Shown: positions 1 to 10,258 of the stretch, piece after piece
Layout of the letters: the number at the start of each line of letters is the position of its first letter
How positions within the stretch are numbered: position 1 is the stretch's first letter
DNA from: Chloranthus sessilifolius
Taxonomy: Eukaryota > Streptophyta > Magnoliopsida > Chloranthales > Chloranthaceae
DNA: 64,000 bases
Reading direction: 5' to 3'
NCBI GenBank assembly: GCA_021018995.1
Contig: CM037586.1
Span: forward strand, 10,878,247-10,942,246
The notes under the pieces: generated by a model
What the model was told of the DNA's origin: nothing
The model's database searches: none
Seen by the model: only the letters and a program-made list of their open reading frames with translations
Program-made: the position numbers and the translations under genes

Positions 1-271
1 CAAGAAGTTTGACTACTTCCTTCATGACCAATTCCTGCATGTGTGGGTTAAATTTCTTCTATATCTCTCTAGAGGGTTTAGAGCCCTCTTCATGATGAAT
101 TTTGTGCATGCACACAGTAGGATTTATCCCTCCCAAATCAGCAATATTCCATCCTATTGCTCTTTTATGCCTTCTCAGTACACAAAGCAGCTTTTCTTCC
201 TGTTCAGGAGTGAGGGAAGAATAAATTATAACTGATAATTTTTTATTGGCTCCTAAGAAGGCATACTTCAA
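1..271 (-). pseudogene. E1 pol: linker and start of reverse transcriptase
   Basis: The minus-strand frame holds LTPEQEEKLLCVLRRHK followed by RAIGWNIADLGGINP and VCMHKI. This is the conserved approach to the reverse transcriptase in Athila/Tat polyproteins, where a Trp-x-Ile/Ala-Asp-Leu/Ile-x-Gly-Ile segment precedes the CMHKI motif. The catalytic RT blocks would lie beyond position 1 and cannot be seen. The reading frame continues off the window edge, so whether pol is intact further left is unknown. Confidence 0.7.
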
Positions 272-378
272 AGACTTTGGGAGCTATTTCAGCTCCACAT
301 CTGGAGGACTGATGAGTGAAGGCAAAAGAGGTGCCTTAGGTTTCCATGGGTGTTGCTGTGTTGGCCCCACCTCTGAAT

Positions 379-1214
379 TTAATGTTTTAGCTTGCTCAAG
401 CCCCAGGGTGTAGGGGCTATTTCTTCCACTGTTTCCTTCCACACTTCTTCAAAAACATCAAACAAATCATCACCTGCTAGCAGCTGGGGAAAAGTTTCTT
501 CCACAAACTCATCTAGCACATCAATGGACAGACAATCCTCATTATCCAAATGAGGTTGATGGGATGCATCATACACATTTAACCTGACCTTCATATTTAC
601 CTCCATCACCCCTGATCAATACTGTATACATGCATTTGTAGTGGCCAAAATGGCCTGCCCAAGATTACGGGGATGGAGGTAGCACACTTTCTTGGTTCCA
701 TATCCAGCACCAGAAAATCAGCTGGGTAAAAGAATTTGTCAACTCCAACTAACACATTCTCTATAATCCCCACTGCCTTCCTCTCAGACCTGTCAGCTAA
801 TTGCAAGACCACATGTGTGGGCTTCAACTCTCCTAGGCCCAACTTCTCATAAACTGAGTATGGAAACAGATTCACACTAGCTCCCAAGTCTAGTAAAGAC
901 TTTTCAATGGTGTGATCTCCAATGATGCAGGGGATTGTAGGGACTCCAGGGTCTTGTAGCTTAGTTGGGGTTGCAATGGTCAACCCTTGGTTCACTTTTT
1001 CAGCTGAAAAGACCTTCTTGGATAAATGTATCCTTGACTGTCTTTTATGGGTGTAAAGATCCTTCAAACATTTAGCATAGGTTGGCACTTGCTTGATTGC
1101 ATCAAGTAAAGGCAAGTTAATCTTTACTTGCTTAAAACTATCCATAATTTCCTCTACTTTAGCATTTCTCTTATCAAAAGGAGAAGGTGCTTGAAGTTCC
1201 CTTAAAAATGGCAA
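379..1214 (-). pseudogene. E1 retropepsin-type protease and flanking gag-pol linker
   Basis: The 202-codon frame at 606-1214 starts with a linker containing FKQVKINLPLLDAIKQ and PTYAKCLKDL, which precedes protease in Athila-type elements. It then shows IIGDHTIEKSLLDLGASVNLFP, where the catalytic Asp lies in DLGAS instead of the usual DTGAS. Later ILGRPF matches the conserved ILGRPF/L motif of these proteases. The frame ends at 606 and is picked up in another frame at 379-609 (sequence with EDCLSIDVLDEFVEETFP), so a frameshift separates protease from the RT linker. A working aspartic protease would cut the polyprotein during particle maturation. Confidence 0.75.
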
Positions 1215-1229
1215 GTGAAGGACTGCTCC

Positions 1230-2971
1230 TTAATTTGCTGCCTTAGCCAATTCATCACTTTTCTTTTTGTTTTCATTTTTTTGTTGGGGAGCATCAGCAT
1301 TCCCCTTATTCAGGCTATGTTGTTCCTGTTGCATATCTTTTGGGGTTGTTTCTTTTTCTTTTTCTTTTCCTGTATTTTTCTCAGGCTCAATACCAACTTG
1401 ATTGTCAAATATCCTCCCACTTCTCAAGGTAGTGACAAATTTAGCTTCTTCATGTGAGGAAGAAACTTCACCCACCACATAATTCCTCTTTGGATTATCC
1501 ATGGGTTGACTAGGCAGCCTCCCCTCTTCTCTCTTTGTCAAGGCATTAGATAGCTGACCAAAGTGGTCTTCCTTCTTTTTAATGCTTTGGTTGTGAGAGT
1601 GCACTATTTGGGATAAAGAGTCCAAGTTCTGCAATGAGGCCAAAACTTATTCTTCAAAAGAGGGTGATCTGGTAGCTGGAGCTTGTGCAGCTTGTTGCAC
1701 AGGCTGAGCCACAGGCTGAACCATGGTCTACTGGTATTGGGGCCTTGGGATAAAATTCTGCTGATAAGTCGGGGGAGCAAATTTATAAGGCATTAACTGT
1801 TGTGGATAGAACTATTGTTGGAACTATTGCTGCTGGTTTTGAACATTGTCTTGCCTCCACCTCAGATTAGGGTGGTTTCTCCAAGAGTAACCAGCATTTG
1901 GCTGCTAGCCAAAGGTCTAAGCAGCCTGCAGATGTTCCATCACTAGTTTTGAAAATTGAGCAGCAGAGGGACAATGTTGAATGGGATGAGTGGGAGATTA
2001 GCAGATGAGGCATGCCTCTTCCACATTAGCAGCCATTGGAGACTGCATTGCTCCCATCATTTTCTCCAACTATTGGGAACTATTGGGCCAAGCTGGCTAC
2101 CTTTCTTTCTAAGTTATTATACCCACCAATCTCATATATTTTTCCTCTTATTATGTTTTCCCTCAACACTCCTGCTGGAATTTCCATGTCCCTAGTGAGA
2201 GACTCCTGCTGTAAGGAGTTTTCACTGATAACATCAAACAATTCCCAAGCTTCCTCACCTGTTTTATGAAGGTATGCGCCTCCACAAGAAGCATCTACCA
2301 TATTTCTACTCTTGGAGTTAATTTCTTGATAGAAACTTTGTACAAGTTGCCATTCAAGAATTTGGTAGTGGGGGCATTGCCTTAACAACTCTTTGAATCG
2401 CTCTCATGCTTCATGGAACCCTTCAGTTGGGAGTTCAGAAAATGAGATGATATTTTTCCTCAACTGACTGGTTCTAGACATGGGGAAGAATTTAGTTAGG
2501 AATTGACATTGCAGGTCATTCCAAGAGTTGATACTATTAGGGGGAATGAGGATAACCAGTCCCTAGCTTTGTCCTTTAATGAAAAAGGAAAGAGCCTAAA
2601 CTTGGTTGCTTCTGGCTCCAGTCCTGCAATGTTGAAGGTAGTACACAAGGCAAGGAATTCATCAACATGTTTGTATGGGTCCTCTTTACTCAAACCATGG
2701 AAGGAAGGTAACATCTGGATGATTGAAGATTTAATTTCATAATTTCCCTCTACAGCAGGGAATTGAATGCAAAGGGAGAGTTATATGCACCAGGTGCATA
2801 GTAATCCCTCAACAGTCTTGGTTGCTCACCCATTTCAACAAATTCAGGTGTAGTAGATGCAGGTGGGGTTTGTTTAGACCTAAGAATCCTCTCAACCTCT
2901 AGATTTAACGGCACAAGTTGAGGGTTGAGGGTTCTTCTTCCAAATATACACCACTCACAATCCCAATGCAC
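1230..2971 (-). pseudogene. E1 gag (broken into several frames)
   Basis: Gag fragments run right to left. A leading piece sits at 2750-2971. A capsid-like piece at 2496-2714 has LPSFHGLSKEDPYKH and RLFPFSLKDKARDWL. A further piece at 2080-2388 has VQSFYQEI and MVDASCGG. A zinc-knuckle-like CLIC...H....C spaced CX2CX4HX4C at about 1972-2013 carries an in-frame stop. A C-terminal linker at 1230-1643 has KREEGRLPSQPMDNPK. The same order and phrases recur in the gag of element A (16652-18799), so the two families share a gag ancestry. At least four frame breaks show that this copy no longer makes a capsid protein. Confidence 0.78.
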
Positions 2972-3260
2972 AATTACACAAAGTATAACTCAAATTTAAA
3001 ACAAGCAATCAGGAATTGCAACACAAGTAAAATACTATTAGATTTAAAACTTCACAGATCTAGAAATGGAAAAGAGTAAGAAAATGTAAACTCAAACACA
3101 ACTTGCTCCTCCTTCTAGCAAAATTGCTTCTCTAAGCACAACTCTCAAATCTGCCAAAATTTAGAAAACTACACAAACAACTACAGAAGCAATTAATCAA
3201 ATACTAAGCAGATAATTTAAAACAAGAAAAACTTAGATCTACCAATTTTAGGCACACAGA

Positions 3261-3278
3261 TCCCTGGCAGTGGCGCTA
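3261..3278 (-). other. E1 primer binding site, tRNA-Asp type (degraded)
   Basis: The minus strand reads TAGCGCCACTGCCAGGGA. The 3' end of plant tRNA-Asp(GUC) predicts TGGCGCCGTTGCCGGGGA, so 14 of 18 bases fit. The gap of six bases to the LTR is the same as in family A. Confidence 0.7.
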
Positions 3279-3284
3279 AAAACT

Positions 3285-5600
3285 TATTGTCCCGCTACCT
3301 TGTGCTTCAAAAAGGGGTTAAAATCAGAAAATTAAAGGTCTATAGACTGCACATCAAAGTAAGCCTACACAAAGCCTGCAAGTAAACAGAGCTACTGTAG
3401 CAAGTTTTAAAGAGTAAGTAAGGGTATGTCCACAGGGAAATGTGTGCTAAAATTCAGTAAATCTCCAGATCTGAGACAGATCTGGCACTCTACCTATACT
3501 ACTCTAAACAAAAATAGTAAAAAGGAAGAGGAGAGGTTTTAAGGGGTTGTCACTTTAAGCTAAACTACAAAATAAAATAGAACTAATTGCAGAAATAAAT
3601 TGGGATTAACTAGGGAGTTCAGATCTAGCAAATGAAGGAAAATGTGGTGCAAATAAAATAGAAAAATGGAGAAGAGCAGCTCGGGATCTGGTCTCATTGC
3701 TACTTGGGTGATTTGATAGTATTAGAAGGGTTCAATGTGCAGCAATCCCCCATTTGTCTACAAGCATAGCTGCAGGGTAGAAGAATTTGATCTCAGCAAG
3801 AGAATTAGATTGCTCTTAAGGCTGTGATCTGTCCACTTTAATGGCCACAGACCATCCAATAGAGTCCCTCCTTTCTAAGACCTCCATCAGAACATGATAA
3901 CCACTACAAATGTTGTGAATGCCAGGCCATAGGCATAAGCACCCACAGGAGTATCAGATCTAGGAAGATCAAATGGCATTCAAGAAATCTATAAGTTAAG
4001 TGGGTGGGCTGGTCCCATCTATACAAATCCCATCAAGAATCAAGTGAAACAAGATGATCTATAGATCTAACTAAGCAATAAAATCAACAATTCATTGAAT
4101 AAAATAAGAAGTACAATGAAGTGCTCCCAGATTTATAGTCTGTGCAACAATTGACCCACAATAATGCTCTCAAGTTTCCTAAGTTACAGATCAACCTCAC
4201 CTTTACTGCTCAAAAGAGTTTAGCCACTCATGATTGGCTAAAGAGAGAATGGAAGAAGGAAGAATGAATCTGAGCTATGCTTTTCTCCCTTATTTTTGTC
4301 TGTGGAATCCCTCTGGAAAGAACTCCCTAGTTCTGGATTGTTCTTCTCTTTTTATACCTTCCTTCTCTGTCCCTGATCCGTTTCAGCCAATCAGAGCCAA
4401 AGGGAATAATTATGTTATTCTGAGCTGTTGATGTGGCCGATTTTTCTTCTAGAAGCTCTTCTCCCATTGGTCCACAATTAACAAATGCATGCGAGGCCAT
4501 CAGGGTTTCCAATCGTGTGCAGTTGAATACCAAAAATATCCCTAGGGGTCACTGAGATGCTTTGGGATGTGTGCACAAGCTTTTAAAATTGGCAGTTGCT
4601 GAAGGATCTACTGAGAAGTTTCCAAATCGAGTGTCGAGAGGTTCAGGGAACCACTCGACAGGTTCTGGGTGTAATTGCTCTTCATTTCGACAGGATCTTC
4701 GTGGCTTTCGACAGGACCGGGAAACATCTCGAGGGGTTGAGCTGCACTAGTCGATAGGATTGGATGACTCGTCAACAAGATCTAAACAACATTTCGACAG
4801 GATTGCAACTTCTCGACAGGATTGAAATCTCGTTTCATCATTCTATCCATTTCTCCATTCATCCTCTCGACAGGTTATGCTAATCCTATTGACTGGTTAT
4901 ACAAATTAGCACTGAGCTCTCGACAAGTTGGCTCAATCCTCGAGAGAATAAGTATAGCTTCAAGCAAGCTGTCGATAGGTTGAATTTGATTGCTCGATAG
5001 GTTTTGCTGAACCTCGCGACAAGTATCTGGAACCTCTCGACACCTTCCTGTTTCCAACTCCAGTCCTCTCACTAGGTTTGCTTACGAAACCCGTCGACAA
5101 GTGTTCTAGAACCTCGCGACATCTACTGACATCCTCTCGAACACTTTAGTATTTCTCCTCAGAACCTCTTGACATGTTATAATCAACCTTCAAAACTTCT
5201 CGACAGGTGCTGGGAAGCTCTCGATAGCTTCACGGAACCTCTCGACAGCTTGATTTTTAATGCTTCCATAGCAGGCACACCTCTTACTTGTGTTGTTCTT
5301 CATTTGTTCAACATCTAGCAACCTCTTAATGAATTCAATCTTCACTCTCTGCAACTGTACTTAGCCTCAAGCCTTCCCGGTTAAGCTTAAACACTCTCAG
5401 GAACTTCTGGGGTACTTGTGGATCACTTAATTGGCTAGCCTTTGGTCTGTAAGGTCACTTGTCGAGCAGCAAATTGCTTCTTGGGCCATTTTAAGTGGAT
5501 ATCTGCATTAAGCTTGGAATTTGTTGGTTATCCACAAAATGCACTTAAAATACATTATTAGTCAGCTCAAAGGTCTATCAAAGGTCAGGTTCGGAGGTGA
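3285..5600 (-). repeat. E1 5' LTR
   Basis: The LTR begins right after the PBS spacer. Its terminal CA has decayed (the plus strand starts TATTG where TG is expected). It contains no coding sequence and includes the CTCGACAGG motif array. The right boundary is approximate because no clear TG/TSD was found; the second LTR is outside the window. Confidence 0.5.
4627..5252. repeat. Array of CTCGACAGG-type motifs in E1 LTR
   Basis: About twenty copies of a short motif close to CTCTCGACAGGTT (variants CTCGATAGG, TTCGACAGG, CTCGCGACA) are spread every 20-40 bases with unrelated sequence between them. Nearly all copies lie in the same orientation. Unlike the motifs of families A, B and C this one is not a full palindrome, but it keeps a TCGA core. 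It occurs only in this LTR. Confidence 0.75.
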
Positions 5601-5967
5601 AAAATGGTTTTTTCCACTACTTAACAGACCCGATCCATTCAATATTATTTGAATTTGAGCACTCTAGGTCATAATGATCCAGAGCACGTTATCAAAAGTT
5701 GTACACACTAAAGAAGTATTACAACATCAATATTCACTCCGCTCGAGTAGTTGTTGTAAAATAAATTTGGGGTTGATGAGTTCGCTCAAATACCTCAAAC
5801 CCTACCTCGCAGAGGGGCACCCGTGCCAGATCAAATGGGGCACTCAATGCCTCATGAGATTGGACACAAACTATTGGATCTTCGCGTCATTATTTTGCCT
5901 CATGAGATTGGACACAAACTGTTGGATCTTCACGTCATTATTTTATGCCAATCTTTAAGTATGAGTC
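5601..5967. other. Spacer with a 48 bp tandem duplication; B1 target site at its end
   Basis: Two adjacent copies of a unit beginning CTCATGAGATTGGACACAAA start at 5851 and 5899 and differ at a few bases. No coding sequence was recognised. The last five bases (5963-5967, GAGTC) are the left target-site duplication of element B1. Confidence 0.6.
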
Positions 5968-6146
5968 TGTGACAGCCCGGATTTCTATGCTCAAAAATCT
6001 GTGCCATCAGGATCATGCTCTGGATGATCCCCGGGACAAATCATAGAGTGTCTGATCGTCTAGCGGAAATCAGAGTAGACACTATCCAGCAGTGGAAGAT
6101 TGAGTCATCATATATGTCTTTAAAAGAGAGAAGAAATAAATAATGC

Positions 6147-6190
<44 letters not shown>

Positions 6191-6902
6191 AAAGAATATG
6201 CATCCTCAAAAAGGAACCAAGAAAAACCACTGGTGATGGACATCCATCACCCAAACAATGGTTCCTGATAGTGGTTCCTATAGAATGTATAATAATACAA
6301 GTTAAAACATCTATAGAAAGTAAATACAGAAAGTGGCCACCAGGCACACAATAATTCATGGTATCATACAAAAATACCCAAATAAATGACAAACTAGTAC
6401 CCAGACAGCTAATAGAACTCGTCAGCTGGGGTATCAGTATCCTCCTCCTCGGCCTCAGCCTCTGGATCAAGCTGATAGTCGGGATCGCTCTCAATGTCGG
6501 GAGCTTTAGCCTCAGAACCTATAATTATTGTAGAAAATGGGGTGAGCTAACTATCTAAGCTTAGTAGAAGAATTTCAGTTAAAATTGCATCTTAATTGTA
6601 AAACATGGTTGTAGAAGATATTGACAGAATTAAACAGATGCAAGTAGATGTTTCAGATATGCAAAATTTATCAAAGCAGGCAGAACTTATTAGAGTTTAT
6701 AGAATGTTATGTATACAGTGTTTAATGACTTACAATAGTAAATTAAAGTAACTCCCGTGAGTATAGCACGTGGTAGTCAGATTTGGTCCGATGGGTAATC
6801 CCGACCATCGTCATTCACATGAACAATTTTAGGAATGCAACAAGCAGATGCACGATTGTGCCAGACACGGATATACCGTCGAGTTGGTGGGATTCGTCAG
6901 AT
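5968..6902 (-). repeat. B1 3' LTR remnant
   Basis: This sequence matches 10041 onward base for base with scattered differences, including an (AT)n run at about 6149-6188 that corresponds to 10220-10256. It breaks off at 6902, where the partner LTR continues with sequence not found here. Only the plus-strand left part, about 935 of 2644 bases, is kept. Confidence 0.85.
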
Positions 6903-8530
6903 TATTCAAAGCAAAGATCACCACTGCTAACTCTAGATCATGAGTTGGATAATTCTTCTCATGTTTCTTAAGCTATCTAGAGCTGTACGCGATAACATTC
7001 TTGTGCTGGTTGAGGACACAACCCAAATCACTATAAGATGCGTCACTGTATATAGGAAAACCTCCTCTACCAGAAGGTATAGTTAGCACTGGTGCTGTAG
7101 TCAGACGCGTCTTGAGTTCTTGGAAACTCTTCTCACACTGATCAGTCCTATCAAACTTAGCATTTTTCTATGTGAGCTGAGTAAGAGGACTTGATAGCTT
7201 GGAGAACCCCTCTATAAATCGTCGGTAGTATCCTGCCAAACCAAGGAACTACGGATCTCGATTACTATTTTAGGATTTTCCTAATTTACGACCGCTTCAA
7301 TCTTCTTTGGGTCGACCGTTATACCCTTAGCAGATACGATATGACCCAAGAAACTGACTTGATCAAGCCAAAACTCACACTTACTGAGCTTTGGGTATAA
7401 TTTATGATCTCTGAGGGTCTGTAAAGCCACGTGCAGATGTCCTTCATGTTCTTCCTTTGTCTTGGAATAGATCAGAATGTCATCCACAAAGATGGCGACG
7501 GACTTATCCAAATGCGGTTTAAATACTCGGCTCATTAGGTACATAAAAGACGCAGGAGCACTCGTCAATCCAAATGACATAACCAAAAACTCGTAGTGCC
7601 CATATTTGGTTCTGAACGCCGTCTTCTCTACATCCTCTGCTTTGACTCTTAGCTGATGATAACCCGACCGCAAGTCAATCTTCTTAAAGAACCTCGCTCC
7701 TTGTAACTGATCAAACAGATCATCGATTCTAGGGAGTGGGTAACAATTCTTAATCGTCAACTTGTTCAACTGTTGATAGTTGATGCACAAACGCATTGAA
7801 CCATCCTTCTTCCTGACAAATAGTACTGGTGCTCCCCAAGGAGACACACAAGGTTGAATGAACCCTTTGTCAAGCAGTTCTTACAGTTACTCTTTTAATT
7901 CTTCTAATTCTGCTGGAGCCATCCGATAAGGAGCCTTAGATACTGGTTCAGTACCCAGAACTAGATTTATTGCAAATTCAATCTCTCGAGCTGGTGGTAA
8001 TCCTAGTAAATCCTCAGGAAATACATCAGGGTACTCACATGCAACATGAATATCGAATATCATATTAGTCTCTTCTCGTTGCTCTTGTAGGGAAGCCATA
8101 TAGCCACTGCATCCATTCTTCATCATCTTTTCGGCTCGAATGGCTAATATCAACGGAGCTACCTTAGACTTCACCTCGAAGAATCTGACCTTTCCTTTGG
8201 AGGGCGAAAAATTATAACCTTTCGAAGGCAATCGACGCTCGCATGGTAAGCGGATAGCCAGTCCATTCCAAGAATGATGTCAAACCCTTTCATATCAAGC
8301 AAAATTAAATCTGCCAGCGTCTTGTGATCTTCTACCAACACAATCAATGATTTACACATTGTGACTGCATTCACTGAACTTCCTGTAGGAATAGACACCG
8401 TCAATATGAACTCTAAGTTCTAAGGAGTGACGCTCAATTCTTTCGTAAATTGAGGCCTAACAAATGAGTGTGTAGAACTTGGGTCTACCAAAACTCGTGG
8501 TCGATGAAAACAAATATCACAACGCTAATA
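6903..8530 (-). pseudogene. B1 pol: protease, reverse transcriptase and part of RNase H
   Basis: Protease is at the right end: the minus strand encodes RVLVDPSSTHSFV near 8460-8500, with the catalytic site reading DPSS rather than DTG, then ILGMDWLSAYHASVDC. Reverse transcriptase (7281-7847) keeps [15 protein letters not shown], the [10 protein letters not shown] block, [11 protein letters not shown] and the catalytic FVDDILIYS. The RNase H part (6903-7280) is fragmentary and fused to LTR sequence. Frame breaks lie between 8231 and 8171, and between 7887 and 7847. The enzyme would have copied element RNA into DNA in the cytoplasm, but this copy is inactive. Confidence 0.82.
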
Positions 8531-8640
8531 TACCTTCAGCTCACCTATAATTCAGCCATACAATTAGATCAAGTGCTTACGATATGTATGTGTAATGTGC
8601 ATTATCATCATAAATATTTAATCAAAATAATTCTACTTTA

Positions 8641-9934
8641 CTAATTTTCAGTCCATCCTACTACAGAATTAATCTTACTTTGAAATTTAATCATACCATG
8701 TATGACATCATTCGATGTTAGAGCATCAGTCGCGGTAATAGCGTACGCTCGACCTTGAACCACAGGTCGGGATGATCTCTGTATAGACACTGATCCGGAT
8801 GGCTCCTTGCTCTCTTTACTCTCCTCTGGGCAATTCCTGACTAGGTGACCCATCTTCCCACATCTGAAACATGCTCTCGTATCCCTCCTACAATCCTCTG
8901 TCTTGTGTGGTTTCCCACACTTAGCACATGACAGGGCCGGAGTAAATGAAGAGACCCTTGAATATCCCTACGCTACAGAAGCCCCGCTGCCAGAAGAACC
9001 AGACGGTTGGAATGGTCTGGAAGATGCAGGTATGGCTGGCCTCTAATATGAACTAGGCCCTGTAGATATCGCCGGTCGGGAGTGTGTAGGGTATCTCGGA
9101 GGTCTGGAGAATCTAGCCCTCTTGTTTTGCTCAGGGTCCTGAGATTGCCCCTGAAAAGACCTCTCCTAGCTTTGCTTGTCTTTCCAAGCAAACTGCTTTT
9201 GATTTTCCTCCTCTGCTATGAGAGCCTTGGCCATAACTCTCTCATATGTCTCTATTTCCCATATGGCGACATCTTTCTGTAGGTTCTGCCTTAGGCCGAG
9301 CTGAAATTTTCGTGCTCTCATCAGCTCAGTGGCTACATGCTGGGGTGCGAACCTAGCCAGTCGATCAAACTCGGTACCGTACTCTCTCACTGACATCGCA
9401 CCCTGCTTTAGCTCTATGAATTTCACCTCCCACTAGTGCCTCACTATTTTCGAAAAGTACTTATTGTAAAATACTTCCATGAACTCCTCTTAGGTCTATG
9501 GAGTGTGAGGAAACTCTCTCGCTCGATTTGTGACATCGACTTCCACCAGGGTCCGGCATCGCCATCCAATTTGAAAGTGGCCCAGTGCACTTTCTCTACG
9601 TCATTGCACTGGAGTACTTTGAAAAGTTTCTCCATCTCCTCTATCCAACCCTTGGCCTCTATGGGATCAGTCTAACTCGAGAAGTTAGGAGGTCTCATTC
9701 TCCGAGTGAGGCATTTGTCTGTTGGCGGACGTTGGTAGCCAAAGCTTCCAACACCTGCTCCATTCTATCCTCATTGCCTCTTCTTCCTCCTCTCGGTCCT
9801 ACCGAAATAATATTTTCACCCGATAGGAACCCCAATCCCCTAGATGTCCCAGCAACATCAGGAATGTCTTGCAAAGGGACCTCTCTCTGTCCTTCTCTGC
9901 CTCCGCTGCGTCCGCCTCTGAACTTAGGGCCCAT
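8641..9934 (-). pseudogene. B1 gag (broken)
   Basis: Gag starts at 9934 with MGPKFRGGRSGGREGQ, a basic glycine-rich N terminus also found in B2 at 52940. Capsid parts at 9444-9635 contain DGDAGPWWKSMSQIE, and at 9166-9426 contain KFIELKQGAMSVREYGTEFDRL, a well-conserved gypsy gag stretch. The zinc knuckle lies near 8840-8900 and continues into MGHLVRNCPEES. The pieces are in different frames, so several indels have accumulated. Confidence 0.82.
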
Positions 9935-10026
9935 ACTGGTCTGTCATTGTAAAAACAATAACATCGATTAGTACATAGATTGTGAAAACAATCCGACCTG
10001 AACCCGCAATTCAACCTAAAGCCTAG

Positions 10027-10038
10027 GCTCTGATACCA
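10027..10038 (-). other. B1 primer binding site, initiator tRNA-Met type
   Basis: The minus strand reads TGGTATCAGAGC two bases inside the 5' LTR end. This is the complement of the 3' end of plant initiator tRNA-Met, which primes first-strand synthesis in most chromoviruses. Confidence 0.92.
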
Positions 10039-10040
10039 AC

Positions 10041-10217
10041 TGTGACAGCCCAAATTTTCGTGCCCGAAAAATTTGTGCCATCAGGATCATGCTCTGGATG
10101 ATCCTCGGGACAAATCACAGTGTCTGCTCGTCTAGCAGAAATCAGAGCAGACACTATTCAGCAGTGGCAGATCGAGTCATCATATATGTCTTTAAAAGAG
10201 AGAAGAAATAAATAATG

Positions 10218-10258
<41 letters not shown>

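Larger units (their letters stand above)
1..5600 (-). mobile_element. E1: Athila-like Ty3/gypsy LTR retrotransposon, truncated by window edge
   Basis: Read on the minus strand, the order is LTR, PBS, gag, protease, start of reverse transcriptase, which is the order of a Ty3/gypsy element. The spacer-less junction 'aaaact' between PBS and LTR matches family A further right. The PBS is of tRNA-Asp type. Motifs such as a protease site DLGAS, and the gag phrases FPFSLKDKARDWL and MVDASCGG, are those I associate with the Athila lineage. The rest of pol and the 3' LTR lie left of the window. The outer LTR end is not resolved; I place it near 5600 because the motif array and LTR-like sequence fade there. 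All coding parts carry frameshifts or stops, so the copy is dead. Confidence 0.78.

Noticed and set aside
6120..6494. ORFs over (AT)n runs (also 10158-10472)
   Set aside because: They encode IYIYIY strings from a microsatellite inside an LTR, antisense or without any gene context.
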